A stretch of 34,877 nucleotides of DNA from Anaerostipes sp. (GTDB lineage: Bacteria > Bacillota > Clostridia > Lachnospirales > Lachnospiraceae). The stretch lies in assembly GCA_028697725.1 (NCBI GenBank), contig JAQVEG010000028.1, forward strand, positions 1 to 34,877, read 5' to 3'. Both the position numbers and the translations under genes were made by a program. Below, piece after piece: positions 1-6,613 of the stretch. Under the pieces are notes generated by a model. That model was not told where the DNA came from. It searched no databases and saw only the letters and a list, made by a program, of their open reading frames with translations. Each line of letters begins with the position of its first letter. The first letter of the stretch is position 1.

Positions 1-2
1 GC

Positions 3-116
3 TACTTTGTATTCATTTGGCTGTTTTTTGTCTCAACTGGTGTGGGAAGTATTTTAGCATACATACTTGTTACAGCCTTGGAAAAGATGCATATTTTACA
101 TGAAATGAAGAATTAA
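3..116 (+). CDS. C-terminal end of an integral membrane protein (partial)
   Basis: Only the last 37 codons are inside the window; the reading frame enters from the left edge and stops with TAA at 114-116. The residues form one hydrophobic helix (from FVFIWLFFVSTGVG through ILAYILVTALE) followed by a short basic and polar tail ending HEMKN. This suggests the last transmembrane segment of a multi-pass protein with a cytoplasmic tail. The pattern is reminiscent of acyltransferase-3 family ends, but too little is visible to assign a family. A hairpin terminator follows 15 bp after the stop. Confidence 0.55.
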   Translation, partial: YFVFIWLFFVSTGVGSILAYILVTALEKMHILHEMKN

Positions 117-130
117 ATCATATCCCATTA

Positions 131-175
131 GAAAAGAAAGAGACCTAAGAATTATCTTAGAATCTCTTTCTTTTC
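131..175. terminator. Bidirectional intrinsic terminator between converging genes
   Basis: The arms GAAAAGAAAGAGA (131-143) and TCTCTTTCTTTTC (163-175) are perfect inverse complements, with an inner CTAAG/CTTAG pairing and a short loop. The stem sits between the plus-strand membrane protein end (116) and the minus-strand coiled-coil ORF (188). T-rich runs lie on both sides, so it can serve both. Its core (AAGAGAC, TAAGAAT) resembles the terminator at 542-572, suggesting the two were duplicated together with the ORF tails. Confidence 0.8.
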
Positions 176-187
176 ATTATACACATC

Positions 188-406
188 TTATTTTTGAAAC
201 GCTTCTAGTTGTTTTTTCAGTTCCTTAATTTCTTGTTCCATTTTCTTTTGTTCGATTTGTTTTTGTTCCATTTTCTTTTGTGCCTGCTCTTTTTCTCTCC
301 GTTCTTTCTCAAGCTCTTTTTGCTGCTCTTCTATTTCTGCCTGTTGCTCTTCTATCATATATTTTACTGTGTTTTTATCTAGCTCATGTAATTCTTTTGA
401 AAACAT
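188..406 (-). CDS. Free-standing copy of the Rpn C-terminal coiled-coil module (72 aa)
   Basis: This 72-residue ORF starts MFSKELHELDKNTVKYMIEE and continues as a charged Glu/Gln/Lys coiled coil. The first 31 residues equal the tail of the adjacent nuclease gene (587-1621); the rest diverges but keeps the heptad-like pattern. From this ATG both tails are exactly 72 residues long. The start was chosen because GAGGGAG (minus strand, 421-415) lies 8 nt upstream; GTG and ATG codons at 415 and 412 are alternatives that add two or three residues. No nuclease domain precedes it, since homology stops at 427. It could be a decayed gene remnant, a silent tail cassette, or a small protein like the intragenic antitoxin RpnS known from rpn genes. 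Having its own terminator and an intact frame argues against simple decay. No convincing promoter is visible. Confidence 0.5.
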   Translation of the reverse strand: MFSKELHELDKNTVKYMIEEQQAEIEEQQKELEKERREKEQAQKKMEQKQIEQKKMEQEIKELKKQLEAFQK

Positions 407-427
407 CTCCATCACTCCCTCGATATT
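321..427. repeat. 107-bp direct repeat, copy 1
   Basis: This block matches 720-826 at every position except 338 (T here, C at 737). It covers the ribosome-binding-site-like GAGGGAG, the start codons and the first 31 codons of the coiled-coil module. Homology stops abruptly on both sides apart from the related terminators. Confidence 0.9.
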
Positions 428-541
428 AATGTGTTATTTTTTCACATTCCATATAATCCCATAATTTAATCATCTCTTATTTACTGGCACAATATGACTT
501 CCTTTTTTACCGAATTATTCCTCCACTCTTTACTGTGAACA

Positions 542-572
542 AAGAGACTTAAGAATTTCTCTTAAATCTCTT
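542..572 (-). terminator. Intrinsic terminator of the Rpn nuclease gene
   Basis: AAGAGA (542-547) pairs with TCTCTT (567-572) and TTAAGA (549-554) with TCTTAA (560-565), with one internal mismatch. It lies 14 nt past the stop of the nuclease gene, and a T-rich run follows on the minus strand. It is a sequence relative of the 131-175 terminator. Confidence 0.65.
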
Positions 573-586
573 CACTATGGTTCCTA

Positions 587-805
587 TTATCTTTTCAACA
601 CAATTAATTGTTCTTTTAATTTTTCTATCTCTTTCTTCTGTTTTTCTATTTCCGCCTGTTGCTCTTCTATTTCTGTCTGCTTCTCTTCTATCTCCGCCTG
701 CTGCTCTTCTATCTCCGCCTGCTGCTCTTCTATTTCCGCCTGTTGCTCTTCTATCATATATTTTACTGTGTTTTTATCTAGCTCATGTAATTCTTTTGAA
801 AACAT
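587..805 (-). other. Candidate internal translation start giving a 72-aa tail protein (RpnS-like)
   Basis: Inside the nuclease gene, GAGGGAG (minus strand, 820-814) is followed 8 nt later by an in-frame ATG (805-803). Initiation there would give MFSKELHELDK and the whole coiled coil, 72 residues. Intragenic translation of a C-terminal inhibitor (RpnS) has been described for Rpn-family nucleases. Its use here is inferred from the ribosome binding site, its spacing and the preservation of the same signals in the free-standing copy. Confidence 0.4.
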
Positions 806-1621
806 CTCCATCACTCCCTCGATATTCTGGCAATAATCGTAGAGCTGTTGATAAATCTCCATAAACTCCGGATATTTATCAATCAATTCTATAATTTCCT
901 CTGGATCCTCCTGGGTTAAGAACGCAAGCCAGGCATCTAGCTTATTACTTATACCATAATTGTGGCGTTTTTTCTTATAAATGTCAAGAGGAATCAAGAT
1001 ATATTTCTGAGGTAATTTCAGGCTTAGTCCTGTATCAAATACATTACTTCCTTGATGAATATACTCATTGGGAAAATCGTGAAATGCTGCTTCACTTTTT
1101 TCAAAAAATACAATTGTATATACTGTTTTTATGTCTCGATAAGAGAACAAATCTTTTTTTCGATTTCTCACTCTTTTGTACTGTCTGAGCAGCAAATCCG
1201 CAGAGTAACAGGCACATCTCTCTCCTGGAAATAAAAAACCAATCTTTTGAATTTCTACGTTGACAATGCTACCATCTTCTAATTCCACAACAATATCTGT
1301 GATTAACAGAGAAACTTCATCTGCAATACGAGTAGAATCTGCCGGTAGAATTTCTTTAATGGAAACCTTGCAGTTGAGCAGACATGATATTAAGTCTTCT
1401 AATCGTTCCCGATGGTACTCTGGATTCATAAGTTCTTTAAAGAAAACATCATACGTCATCTTAATTCCCTTTGCTCCTGTGCAAAAATCAAGAAACAAAT
1501 CCTGATATTCTTGGTTCCATTCACTAAACTCTTTGAAAAGATAGTCCTTATTTTTAATCTCTTCTTCAATTTCTTTTCTTGTCTTTAATAATGGAAAATA
1601 TTTTTTTAAATTTGTATTCAT
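587..1621 (-). CDS. Rpn-family PD-(D/E)XK nuclease / transposase-like protein with coiled-coil tail
   Basis: The protein has 344 residues. The N-terminal and central part contains the PD-(D/E)XK core pattern of this family: an Asp in LLITDIVVELEDG and the downstream acidic-x-Gln motif VEIQ at about residues 123-126, typical of the PDDEXK transposase/Rpn group. The last 70 or so residues are repeated QQAEIEE heptads forming a long coiled coil. Family members are DNA nucleases linked to recombination and, in some cases, phage defence; many are annotated as transposases, but no terminal inverted repeats are seen here. The ATG at 1621 has AAGGAG about 7 nt upstream and a good promoter at 1661-1689. 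It is monocistronic and ends in a terminator. Substrate and biological role are not shown by sequence alone. Confidence 0.85.
   Translation of the reverse strand: MNTNLKKYFPLLKTRKEIEEEIKNKDYLFKEFSEWNQEYQDLFLDFCTGAKGIKMTYDVFFKELMNPEYHRERLEDLISCLLNCKVSIKEILPADSTRIADEVSLLITDIVVELEDGSIVNVEIQKIGFLFPGERCACYSADLLLRQYKRVRNRKKDLFSYRDIKTVYTIVFFEKSEAAFHDFPNEYIHQGSNVFDTGLSLKLPQKYILIPLDIYKKKRHNYGISNKLDAWLAFLTQEDPEEIIELIDKYPEFMEIYQQLYDYCQNIEGVMEMFSKELHELDKNTVKYMIEEQQAEIEEQQAEIEEQQAEIEEKQTEIEEQQAEIEKQKKEIEKLKEQLIVLKR
720..826. repeat. 107-bp direct repeat, copy 2 (inside the Rpn gene)
   Basis: This is the second copy of the 321-427 block, located within the 3' part of the nuclease gene. Inside and next to it (about 664-757) lies a 21-bp tandem repeat that encodes the QQAEIEE heptads. 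Such a repeat is prone to slippage in steps of one heptad. Confidence 0.9.
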
Positions 1622-1660
1622 GCATAACTCCTTATCTATATCACGATTGGTAATATATGG

Positions 1661-1689
1661 ATTATATACACGTTTTATGTAAATCGCAA
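1661..1689 (-). promoter_or_regulatory. Sigma-A promoter of the Rpn gene
   Basis: On the minus strand TTGCGA (1689-1684) and TATAAT (1666-1661) are separated by 17 bp, giving a transcription start roughly 35 nt upstream of the ATG at 1621. It is the only near-consensus promoter in the gap to nanE. Confidence 0.65.
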
Positions 1690-1730
1690 TATGTTTTTAC
1701 ATATTTATACAAATTTAATATTTGACCGAA

Positions 1731-2420
1731 TTATTTTTCTAAGGCTTCAGCAAATCCTTTGGTTATCACTTGTGGTCTTGTGATAATTGAACCAACTACA
1801 ACGCTGAAAGAGCCAAGTTCTATCACTCGTTTTGCTTTCTCTGGTGTATTAACATTCCCTTCAGCAATCACTGGATGTTTTACCTGTTTAATAATCTCTC
1901 TTATAATCTCGAAATCATTTTCCTCGATTTTAAGACCTTTACTTTGTTTTGTATATCCTACTAATGTAGTGCCGATAAAGTCAAATCCAAGCTGATCAGC
2001 ATGGACTGCTTCTTCTATTGTGGAACAGTCTGCCATCCAAAGCTGATTTGGATACTTTTCTTTCACTTGAGCGAAAAATTCATCTAGTGTCACTCCATTT
2101 GGTCGAGTTTCTTCCGTTGCCTGCAGTGCAATAATCTCTGGAGCAACTTCCATTAATTCATCGACTTCTTTCATGGTTGGCGTAATATAAACATCACTGT
2201 CGGGATAATCTCTCTTTACAATTCCAAGGACTGGAAGGTCTACTACGGATTTAATCTCTTTAATATCCTCCTTTGTGTTGGCACGTATTCCAACAGCTCC
2301 ACCCTCTTTTGCTGCTGCAGCCATTCTTCCCATAATAAATGAAGAATGCAAAGGTTCCTGTGGCAGTGCTTGACATGATACAATTAATTTACCTTTTAAC
2401 TTTGCTATATTCTCGTTCAT
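1731..2420 (-). CDS. nanE: N-acylglucosamine-6-phosphate 2-epimerase (ManNAc-6-P epimerase)
   Basis: This cytoplasmic TIM-barrel enzyme interconverts N-acetylmannosamine-6-P and N-acetylglucosamine-6-P in sialic acid catabolism. The 229-residue length is normal for the family. Visible signatures are the start LKGKLIVSCQALPQEPLH, GAVGIRAN, the catalytic Lys in GIVKRDYPDS (about K69), WMADCST, and the catalytic Glu in PVIAEGNVNTPEKA (about E187). The phosphate-binding end is VVVGSIITRP. The start is supported by AGGAGA upstream. No nanA, nanK or sialic acid transporter lies next to it here; it is flanked by the Rpn gene and divergent proA. The rest of the pathway must be elsewhere, or the enzyme only serves amino-sugar salvage. 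Confidence 0.95.
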   Translation of the reverse strand: MNENIAKLKGKLIVSCQALPQEPLHSSFIMGRMAAAAKEGGAVGIRANTKEDIKEIKSVVDLPVLGIVKRDYPDSDVYITPTMKEVDELMEVAPEIIALQATEETRPNGVTLDEFFAQVKEKYPNQLWMADCSTIEEAVHADQLGFDFIGTTLVGYTKQSKGLKIEENDFEIIREIIKQVKHPVIAEGNVNTPEKAKRVIELGSFSVVVGSIITRPQVITKGFAEALEK

Positions 2421-2465
2421 CCATGTTCTCCTCTCGCATTTTGTTCATAGTTACTCTTCTCCTCA

Positions 2466-2479
2466 TTATAACGCTTTCT
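2466..2479 (-). promoter_or_regulatory. Possible CcpA (cre) site at the nanE promoter
   Basis: The minus strand reads AGAAAGCGTTATAA, which matches the cre consensus TGWAANCGNTNWCA except at two positions. It overlaps a TATAAT-like -10 of nanE. Carbon catabolite repression of nanE would fit its function, but the match is imperfect. Confidence 0.3.
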
Positions 2480-2493
2480 TTCTAAAAATACTA

Positions 2494-2522
2494 TTTATAA
2501 CTTTTACATTATGCTTTATAAT
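2494..2522 (+). promoter_or_regulatory. Probable proA promoter
   Basis: A consensus TATAAT (2517-2522) lies about 60 bp upstream of the proA start, with a weak TTTATA 17 bp before it. The leader is short and holds no evident T-box or other riboswitch structure. Confidence 0.4.
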
Positions 2523-2579
2523 GGTAGTTAAAAGATTAAACTCGTTATATCAAAAAACAATGTACGAAAGGACTACATT

Positions 2580-3857
2580 ATGAATATAAAAGAAGAAACA
2601 ACAAAAATGAAGCTTGCTGCCCCTAAACTTGCTTCTTCCTCATTAGAGCAGCGAAACCATGCCCTTGAAATAATTATGAATACTTTAAAGGAACATAAAT
2701 CGGAAATATTTGCTGCAAATACACAAGACTTGAGTGCTGCAAAAGAATCAGGTGTGGCTCCTGCCATTCAAAAAAGACTTAAATTCGACGAGGGAAAGTT
2801 AGACGATGTCATTGGAGGCATAAAGCAGCTAATCTCTCTTTCTGACCCACTGATGAAAACTTTACTTCACAGAGAATTGGACCAAGGATTAACTTTATAT
2901 CGTATTAGCTGTCCAATTGGTGTCATTGGTGTGATTTTTGAGGCTCGTCCAGATGCCTTAGTCCAGATTTCTACTCTTTGTATTAAAAGCGGAAACTGTG
3001 CCATCTTAAAGGGTGGAAAGGAAACAACCCATACAAATAAAGTGTTATTTGATTTGATTCATGAAAGTGTTGTAAATGCTGGACTTCCAAGGGAATGTAT
3101 GCTTCAGGCTCAACAGCACAACGAGATTGATGAACTTCTAGAATGTAACGAAAATGTTGACCTTCTTATTCCTCGAGGTTCCAATGCATTTGTTCAATAT
3201 ATTATGAATCATACAAAAATTCCTGTTATGGGACATGCTGACGGAATCTGCCATACTTATGTAGACAAAGAATGTGACGTTGCAAAATCAATTCCAATTA
3301 TCGTAGATGCAAAGACTCAGTATACAGCTGCCTGCAATGCCACAGAAACGCTCCTTGTACACCGTGACATTGCAAATGAAATTCTCCCAAAACTAAGCAC
3401 TGCTTTTAAGAATGCTAAGGTAAAGATTCGTGGAACAAAAGAAGTCAGTGATATTATTCCCTGTGAAGTAATCCCAGATGATGATTTTAAAAATGAATAT
3501 CTGGATTTAATTATTTCAATCAAAATAGTGGGCGATGTAGAGGAGGCTGTTTCTCATATTAACCAATATGGATCTCATCACACAGATGCTATTTTGACTG
3601 AGAACAAAGAAACGGCTGAATACTTTATGCAAATGGTAGATTCTGCTGGTGTTTATCATAACTGTTCTACTCGCTTTGCCGATGGATTCCGCTATGGATT
3701 TGGTGCAGAAGTTGGAATCAGTACAAGCAAAATTCATGCAAGAGGTCCTGTTGGATTAGACGGTCTGGTAACCTACAAATACAAATTATATGGAAGTGGA
3801 CAAATCGTGGGGGATTACGCTTCTGGAAACAGTAATTTTCATTTTAAGGACTTATAA
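2580..3857 (+). CDS. proA: Gamma-glutamyl phosphate reductase (glutamate-5-semialdehyde dehydrogenase)
   Basis: ProA reduces gamma-glutamyl phosphate to glutamate-5-semialdehyde with NADPH, the second step of proline synthesis, in the cytoplasm. At 425 residues it has normal length. Diagnostic stretches are CPIGVIGVIFEARPDA, LKGGKE, LIPRGSNAFV, the catalytic cysteine in TAACNATETLLV (C252), and the C-terminal RGPVGLDGLVTYKY with GDYASG. AAAGGA lies upstream of the ATG. The usual partner proB is not adjacent. Instead the gene is followed 18 bp later by a small Ntn-hydrolase-like gene, probably co-transcribed. Confidence 0.97.
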   Translation: MNIKEETTKMKLAAPKLASSSLEQRNHALEIIMNTLKEHKSEIFAANTQDLSAAKESGVAPAIQKRLKFDEGKLDDVIGGIKQLISLSDPLMKTLLHRELDQGLTLYRISCPIGVIGVIFEARPDALVQISTLCIKSGNCAILKGGKETTHTNKVLFDLIHESVVNAGLPRECMLQAQQHNEIDELLECNENVDLLIPRGSNAFVQYIMNHTKIPVMGHADGICHTYVDKECDVAKSIPIIVDAKTQYTAACNATETLLVHRDIANEILPKLSTAFKNAKVKIRGTKEVSDIIPCEVIPDDDFKNEYLDLIISIKIVGDVEEAVSHINQYGSHHTDAILTENKETAEYFMQMVDSAGVYHNCSTRFADGFRYGFGAEVGISTSKIHARGPVGLDGLVTYKYKLYGSGQIVGDYASGNSNFHFKDL

Positions 3858-3875
3858 AAGGGACGGTAATTAACC

Positions 3876-4487
3876 ATGTCATTTACAGGAATTTTCAGCA
3901 CAAAAGATGGATTGGTTGCCCTTGCAGATTCTAAGGGTTCCATTCATGAAGGGGACAAATTGACAAAGGATATAAATCGCACACCACAAAAGCTTTTTGC
4001 TTTTCCAAGTGGTGTTGCGGTTACTTATGGTGCCAATCAATTTCTCCTTCAAAACCCAAACCAGATTTTTTCTAAAAAAATTAACGTCGAAGACTTTGTC
4101 TTAGATTATTTATCAAAACATATTACGTTAGATTCCAATTTTTTTGAAGATCTTTTAGTTAAAATGGGGTCTTCCTCTAGTAACCAGCCAGTAAACTTTA
4201 TCGTTGGTCGAAAAATCCGTGAAGGAGAATACCGCCTGGAACACCATCAAGTTGGATTTGACCACTATGTACAAAAGGTTGCTTCCAATGGTCAGTGGTA
4301 TTTTATTGGAGGCGATGACTTATATGTACAAACCTTTCACCAGATGGATTTACTCAAAGAAAAAACATCCGCTTCTCACCTTCAAAGTTTCCTTTCTGGC
4401 AGACTGCAGATGTTAATTCAATTTTATGACGATATCTTATCCTATAATTCTGTAGGCGGAAGTGTTCAGTCTTTTATTTTTCGCTAA
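3876..4487 (+). CDS. Small protein with proteasome-like (Ntn-hydrolase) fold, function unknown
   Basis: The 203-residue protein starts MSFTGIFSTKDGLVALADSK. This aligns by eye with the start of proteasome beta/HslV-type subunits, where the pattern is nucleophile, strand, GxVxAADS. Once the initiator Met is removed, Ser would be residue 1, Asp of ADSK residue 17, and Lys of PQKLFAF about residue 38, the places of the classical Thr1, Asp17 and Lys33. A glycine motif (VGGSV) near the end is also common in this fold. I recognise no named family; it may be a peptidase-like protein or an inactive relative. It follows proA with an 18-bp gap and an AAGGG site. Its last 14 bp overlap the convergent PTS gene. 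Confidence 0.6.
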   Translation: MSFTGIFSTKDGLVALADSKGSIHEGDKLTKDINRTPQKLFAFPSGVAVTYGANQFLLQNPNQIFSKKINVEDFVLDYLSKHITLDSNFFEDLLVKMGSSSSNQPVNFIVGRKIREGEYRLEHHQVGFDHYVQKVASNGQWYFIGGDDLYVQTFHQMDLLKEKTSASHLQSFLSGRLQMLIQFYDDILSYNSVGGSVQSFIFR

Positions 4488-5883
4488 TCTTACTTTCCTT
4501 TAATATCTTTTCCCTATCAAAATGAAACAATCCATCTTCTGGACTTTCATCACTGTCTTCTATCATTTCCGGAATCAAAACCATAATAACCATAATTCCA
4601 AGAACTATGGTTAAGGTTCCCCAGATTCCAATTCGATTAATCCAGTCACCTAAGAAACTTCCTACCAAACCAATATCCGAATCTGGAAATGTCACTTTAA
4701 TTGAAGTATCCCCTCCAAAATATCTTAAGAAGAACAAAGGAAATACAGAGATATAAATTCCATTTACAAAACCTCCAAGAATTGCTCCTCTTCTTCCTCC
4801 CGTAGAATTTCCATAGACACCTGCTGTCGCCCCAGAAAAAAAGTGAGCTACAATTCCAGGCAGTATAATTGTCAGATTACATGCACTCATAACAAGCATA
4901 CTTAAAATGCCAGCAAAAAAAGAAGATAAAAATCCAATCATAACTGCATTGGGTGCATAAGCAAATACCACAGGGCAATCTACAGCAGCTTTTGCATTTG
5001 GAATCCAAGTATCTGCAATACCTTTGATGGCTGGAACGATTTCATTGATAAACCAACGGATTCCTGTTGTAATTACTACAAATCCTCCAGTAAATCTTAA
5101 TGCAAGAGAAATGCAATACACAATATAATTCTGCCCGGATGATAGTGTACTTTCGATATATTGTTTTCCTGCTGCGCTTGCAACAATAATATACATAATC
5201 ACCAGTACAAGACACAAAGTTACAGATAATTCTCTTAGGAAAGATAGCTTTTTTGGTAACTTCATATCTTCTGTAGACTTTGAGTTTTCTCCATAAATCT
5301 TGCCAAGCCAAGCTGCCGTCAGATAACTAAATCCTCCAAAATGTCCCATTGCAACAGAATCATTTTTCAAAATTTTAGATGTGTATTTTTGTACAATTGC
5401 TGGCGATAATACCATCACTGTTCCCAAAGTCAAGGAACCAATAAGTACTAGAAAAACACCCTTCACATTGGCTGCATTCAATATAATAACTAGCATGCTT
5501 GCCATATAAAGAGCTTGATGTCCCGTAACAAATACATATCGAAATCTACTGACTTTTGCAAGAATAAGATTTACCAACATTCCAAGCACCATAATAATCG
5601 ATATATCAGTTCCGTACTTTCCTATTGCGATGGCTCCTACCCCTTCTATACTTAGCAAGGTTCCTTCTACATTAAAAGCTTTTTGAAACATTTGAGCAAA
5701 CGGCTCCATTGCCTCCGCAATAAAATCCCCTCCAAGTCTGATAATCATAAATCCAATCATAGCTTTTGTTGTGCCTTTTATGATATCTTCAAAACTCTTT
5801 TTCTGTAAAAACAAACCAGATAATGCAATGACTCCAACAAAGATTTCTGGTTGTAGTAAGAACTCTTGTATCATTTTCAACAT
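4474..5883 (-). CDS. PTS EIIC, ascorbate family (UlaA/SgaT-like)
   Basis: The protein has 469 residues with roughly eleven hydrophobic segments. It matches the UlaA/SgaT family at its start (LLQPEIFVGVIALSGLFLQ), in FMIIRLGGDFI, at VTGHQALYMASM, and in GATAGVYGNSTGGRRGAI. Family members form the sugar channel of ascorbate-type PTS permeases. IIB and IIA lie directly upstream, so the three make a complete split permease. The ascorbate catabolic genes (ulaD, ulaE, ulaG) are absent, and the neighbours are polyol dehydrogenases. The substrate is therefore probably not ascorbate but a related polyol or sugar acid. AAGGTG precedes the ATG. It is the last gene of the long unit, and no terminator separates it from the convergent gene. 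Confidence 0.9.
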   Translation of the reverse strand: MLKMIQEFLLQPEIFVGVIALSGLFLQKKSFEDIIKGTTKAMIGFMIIRLGGDFIAEAMEPFAQMFQKAFNVEGTLLSIEGVGAIAIGKYGTDISIIMVLGMLVNLILAKVSRFRYVFVTGHQALYMASMLVIILNAANVKGVFLVLIGSLTLGTVMVLSPAIVQKYTSKILKNDSVAMGHFGGFSYLTAAWLGKIYGENSKSTEDMKLPKKLSFLRELSVTLCLVLVIMYIIVASAAGKQYIESTLSSGQNYIVYCISLALRFTGGFVVITTGIRWFINEIVPAIKGIADTWIPNAKAAVDCPVVFAYAPNAVMIGFLSSFFAGILSMLVMSACNLTIILPGIVAHFFSGATAGVYGNSTGGRRGAILGGFVNGIYISVFPLFFLRYFGGDTSIKVTFPDSDIGLVGSFLGDWINRIGIWGTLTIVLGIMVIMVLIPEMIEDSDESPEDGLFHFDREKILKESKISEK

Positions 5884-5909
5884 AGAAACACCTTTTGCTT
5901 TCGTTTAAT

Positions 5910-6176
5910 TCAAAATAATTTACAAATTTTTTCTTCCAGCTCATCTAAATCTATAATTGAGTTTAATACGATTAATTTCTCGAAGCCTGCCATAGCATCT
6001 TCTAAATCTTTTGCAATTACAAAAAAATCACCATCTTCCTGACTCACATCGAACACAGCTCCATGTGACACAGTAAATTCTTCTTTGTTATGTTTTCTTA
6101 AAATATCTTTGATGTTCATCTCTACCATAAAACTAGATCCAAGTCCAGTTCCACACACTACCATTATTCTCTTCAT
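5910..6176 (-). CDS. PTS EIIB, ascorbate/lactose-type (UlaB-like)
   Basis: This is an 88-residue cytoplasmic phosphocarrier. The phospho-accepting cysteine lies in the P-loop VVCGTGLGSSFM at C8, as in UlaB. It receives phosphate from the IIA encoded upstream and passes it to the sugar bound by the IIC encoded downstream. The ATG follows a purine-rich GAAAAGAG rather than a strong ribosome binding site, so translation may be weak or coupled to the preceding gene 21 bp away. Confidence 0.9.
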   Translation of the reverse strand: MKRIMVVCGTGLGSSFMVEMNIKDILRKHNKEEFTVSHGAVFDVSQEDGDFFVIAKDLEDAMAGFEKLIVLNSIIDLDELEEKICKLF

Positions 6177-6197
6177 ATGCTTTACTCTTTTCTCTTT

Positions 6198-6602
6198 TTA
6201 CATCATAGACAATAGCTTTTGTTTATCATTGGTCTCCATTAATTGCTGTATCTTTTCTTTTGATGAGCACAACTCTGAAATCTTCTTTAACAGATTCATG
6301 TGACTATCTTCATCTTTTGCCGCTAACGTAAAAAACAAATATACCTTCTCGCCTTGAAAATCCACTGGTTCCTTTACTTTTAACATACAAAGAGAGGCCT
6401 CAGCAATATCCTGTTTTAATCTGGCATGTGGCATACAAACACCTTCGCCTAAATAAAAATATCCACCAAAATTTTGAATATTCTCCATAATCGAATCATA
6501 GTATCCTTCTTCTACATTACACTTTTCTTTTAGTATATTGCATGATACTCGAATGGCTTCTTTGTAATCTCCAATTTTTTCTGCTACTTCAATACAAATC
6601 AT
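6198..6602 (-). CDS. PTS EIIA, mannitol/fructose-type (UlaC-like)
   Basis: The 134-residue protein has the EIIA-2 core, with the phospho-histidine in GEGVCMPHARLKQ (H59) and the conserved block VYLFFTLAAKDEDSHMNLL. It would take phosphate from HPr and feed the adjacent IIB. It starts 11 bp after the regulator gene, whose C-terminal domain belongs to the same EIIA fold. Confidence 0.9.
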   Translation of the reverse strand: MICIEVAEKIGDYKEAIRVSCNILKEKCNVEEGYYDSIMENIQNFGGYFYLGEGVCMPHARLKQDIAEASLCMLKVKEPVDFQGEKVYLFFTLAAKDEDSHMNLLKKISELCSSKEKIQQLMETNDKQKLLSMM

Positions 6603-6613
6603 AATTGTCCTCT

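Noticed and set aside
577-864. Plus-strand ORF rich in Leu, Ser and Pro opposite the nuclease tail
   Set aside because: It is the mirror of the EEQQAEI codon repeat (antisense of CTC/TTC-rich DNA), has no ribosome binding site and lies fully inside a real gene.
1689-1704. ATATGTTTTTACATAT hairpin as terminator of nanE
   Set aside because: It is a pure A/T stem with too little stability and overlaps the -35 of the next promoter.
508-1735. The shared 11-mer ACCGAATTATT at about 509-520 and 1724-1735 as the ends of a duplication or mobile element
   Set aside because: It is too short, has no flanking similarity and does not coincide with the borders of the 107-bp repeat.
4474-6602. Assignment of the IIABC set as an L-ascorbate utilisation system
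   Set aside because: Only the permease family matches; none of the ascorbate-6-P lactonase, decarboxylase or epimerase genes is present.
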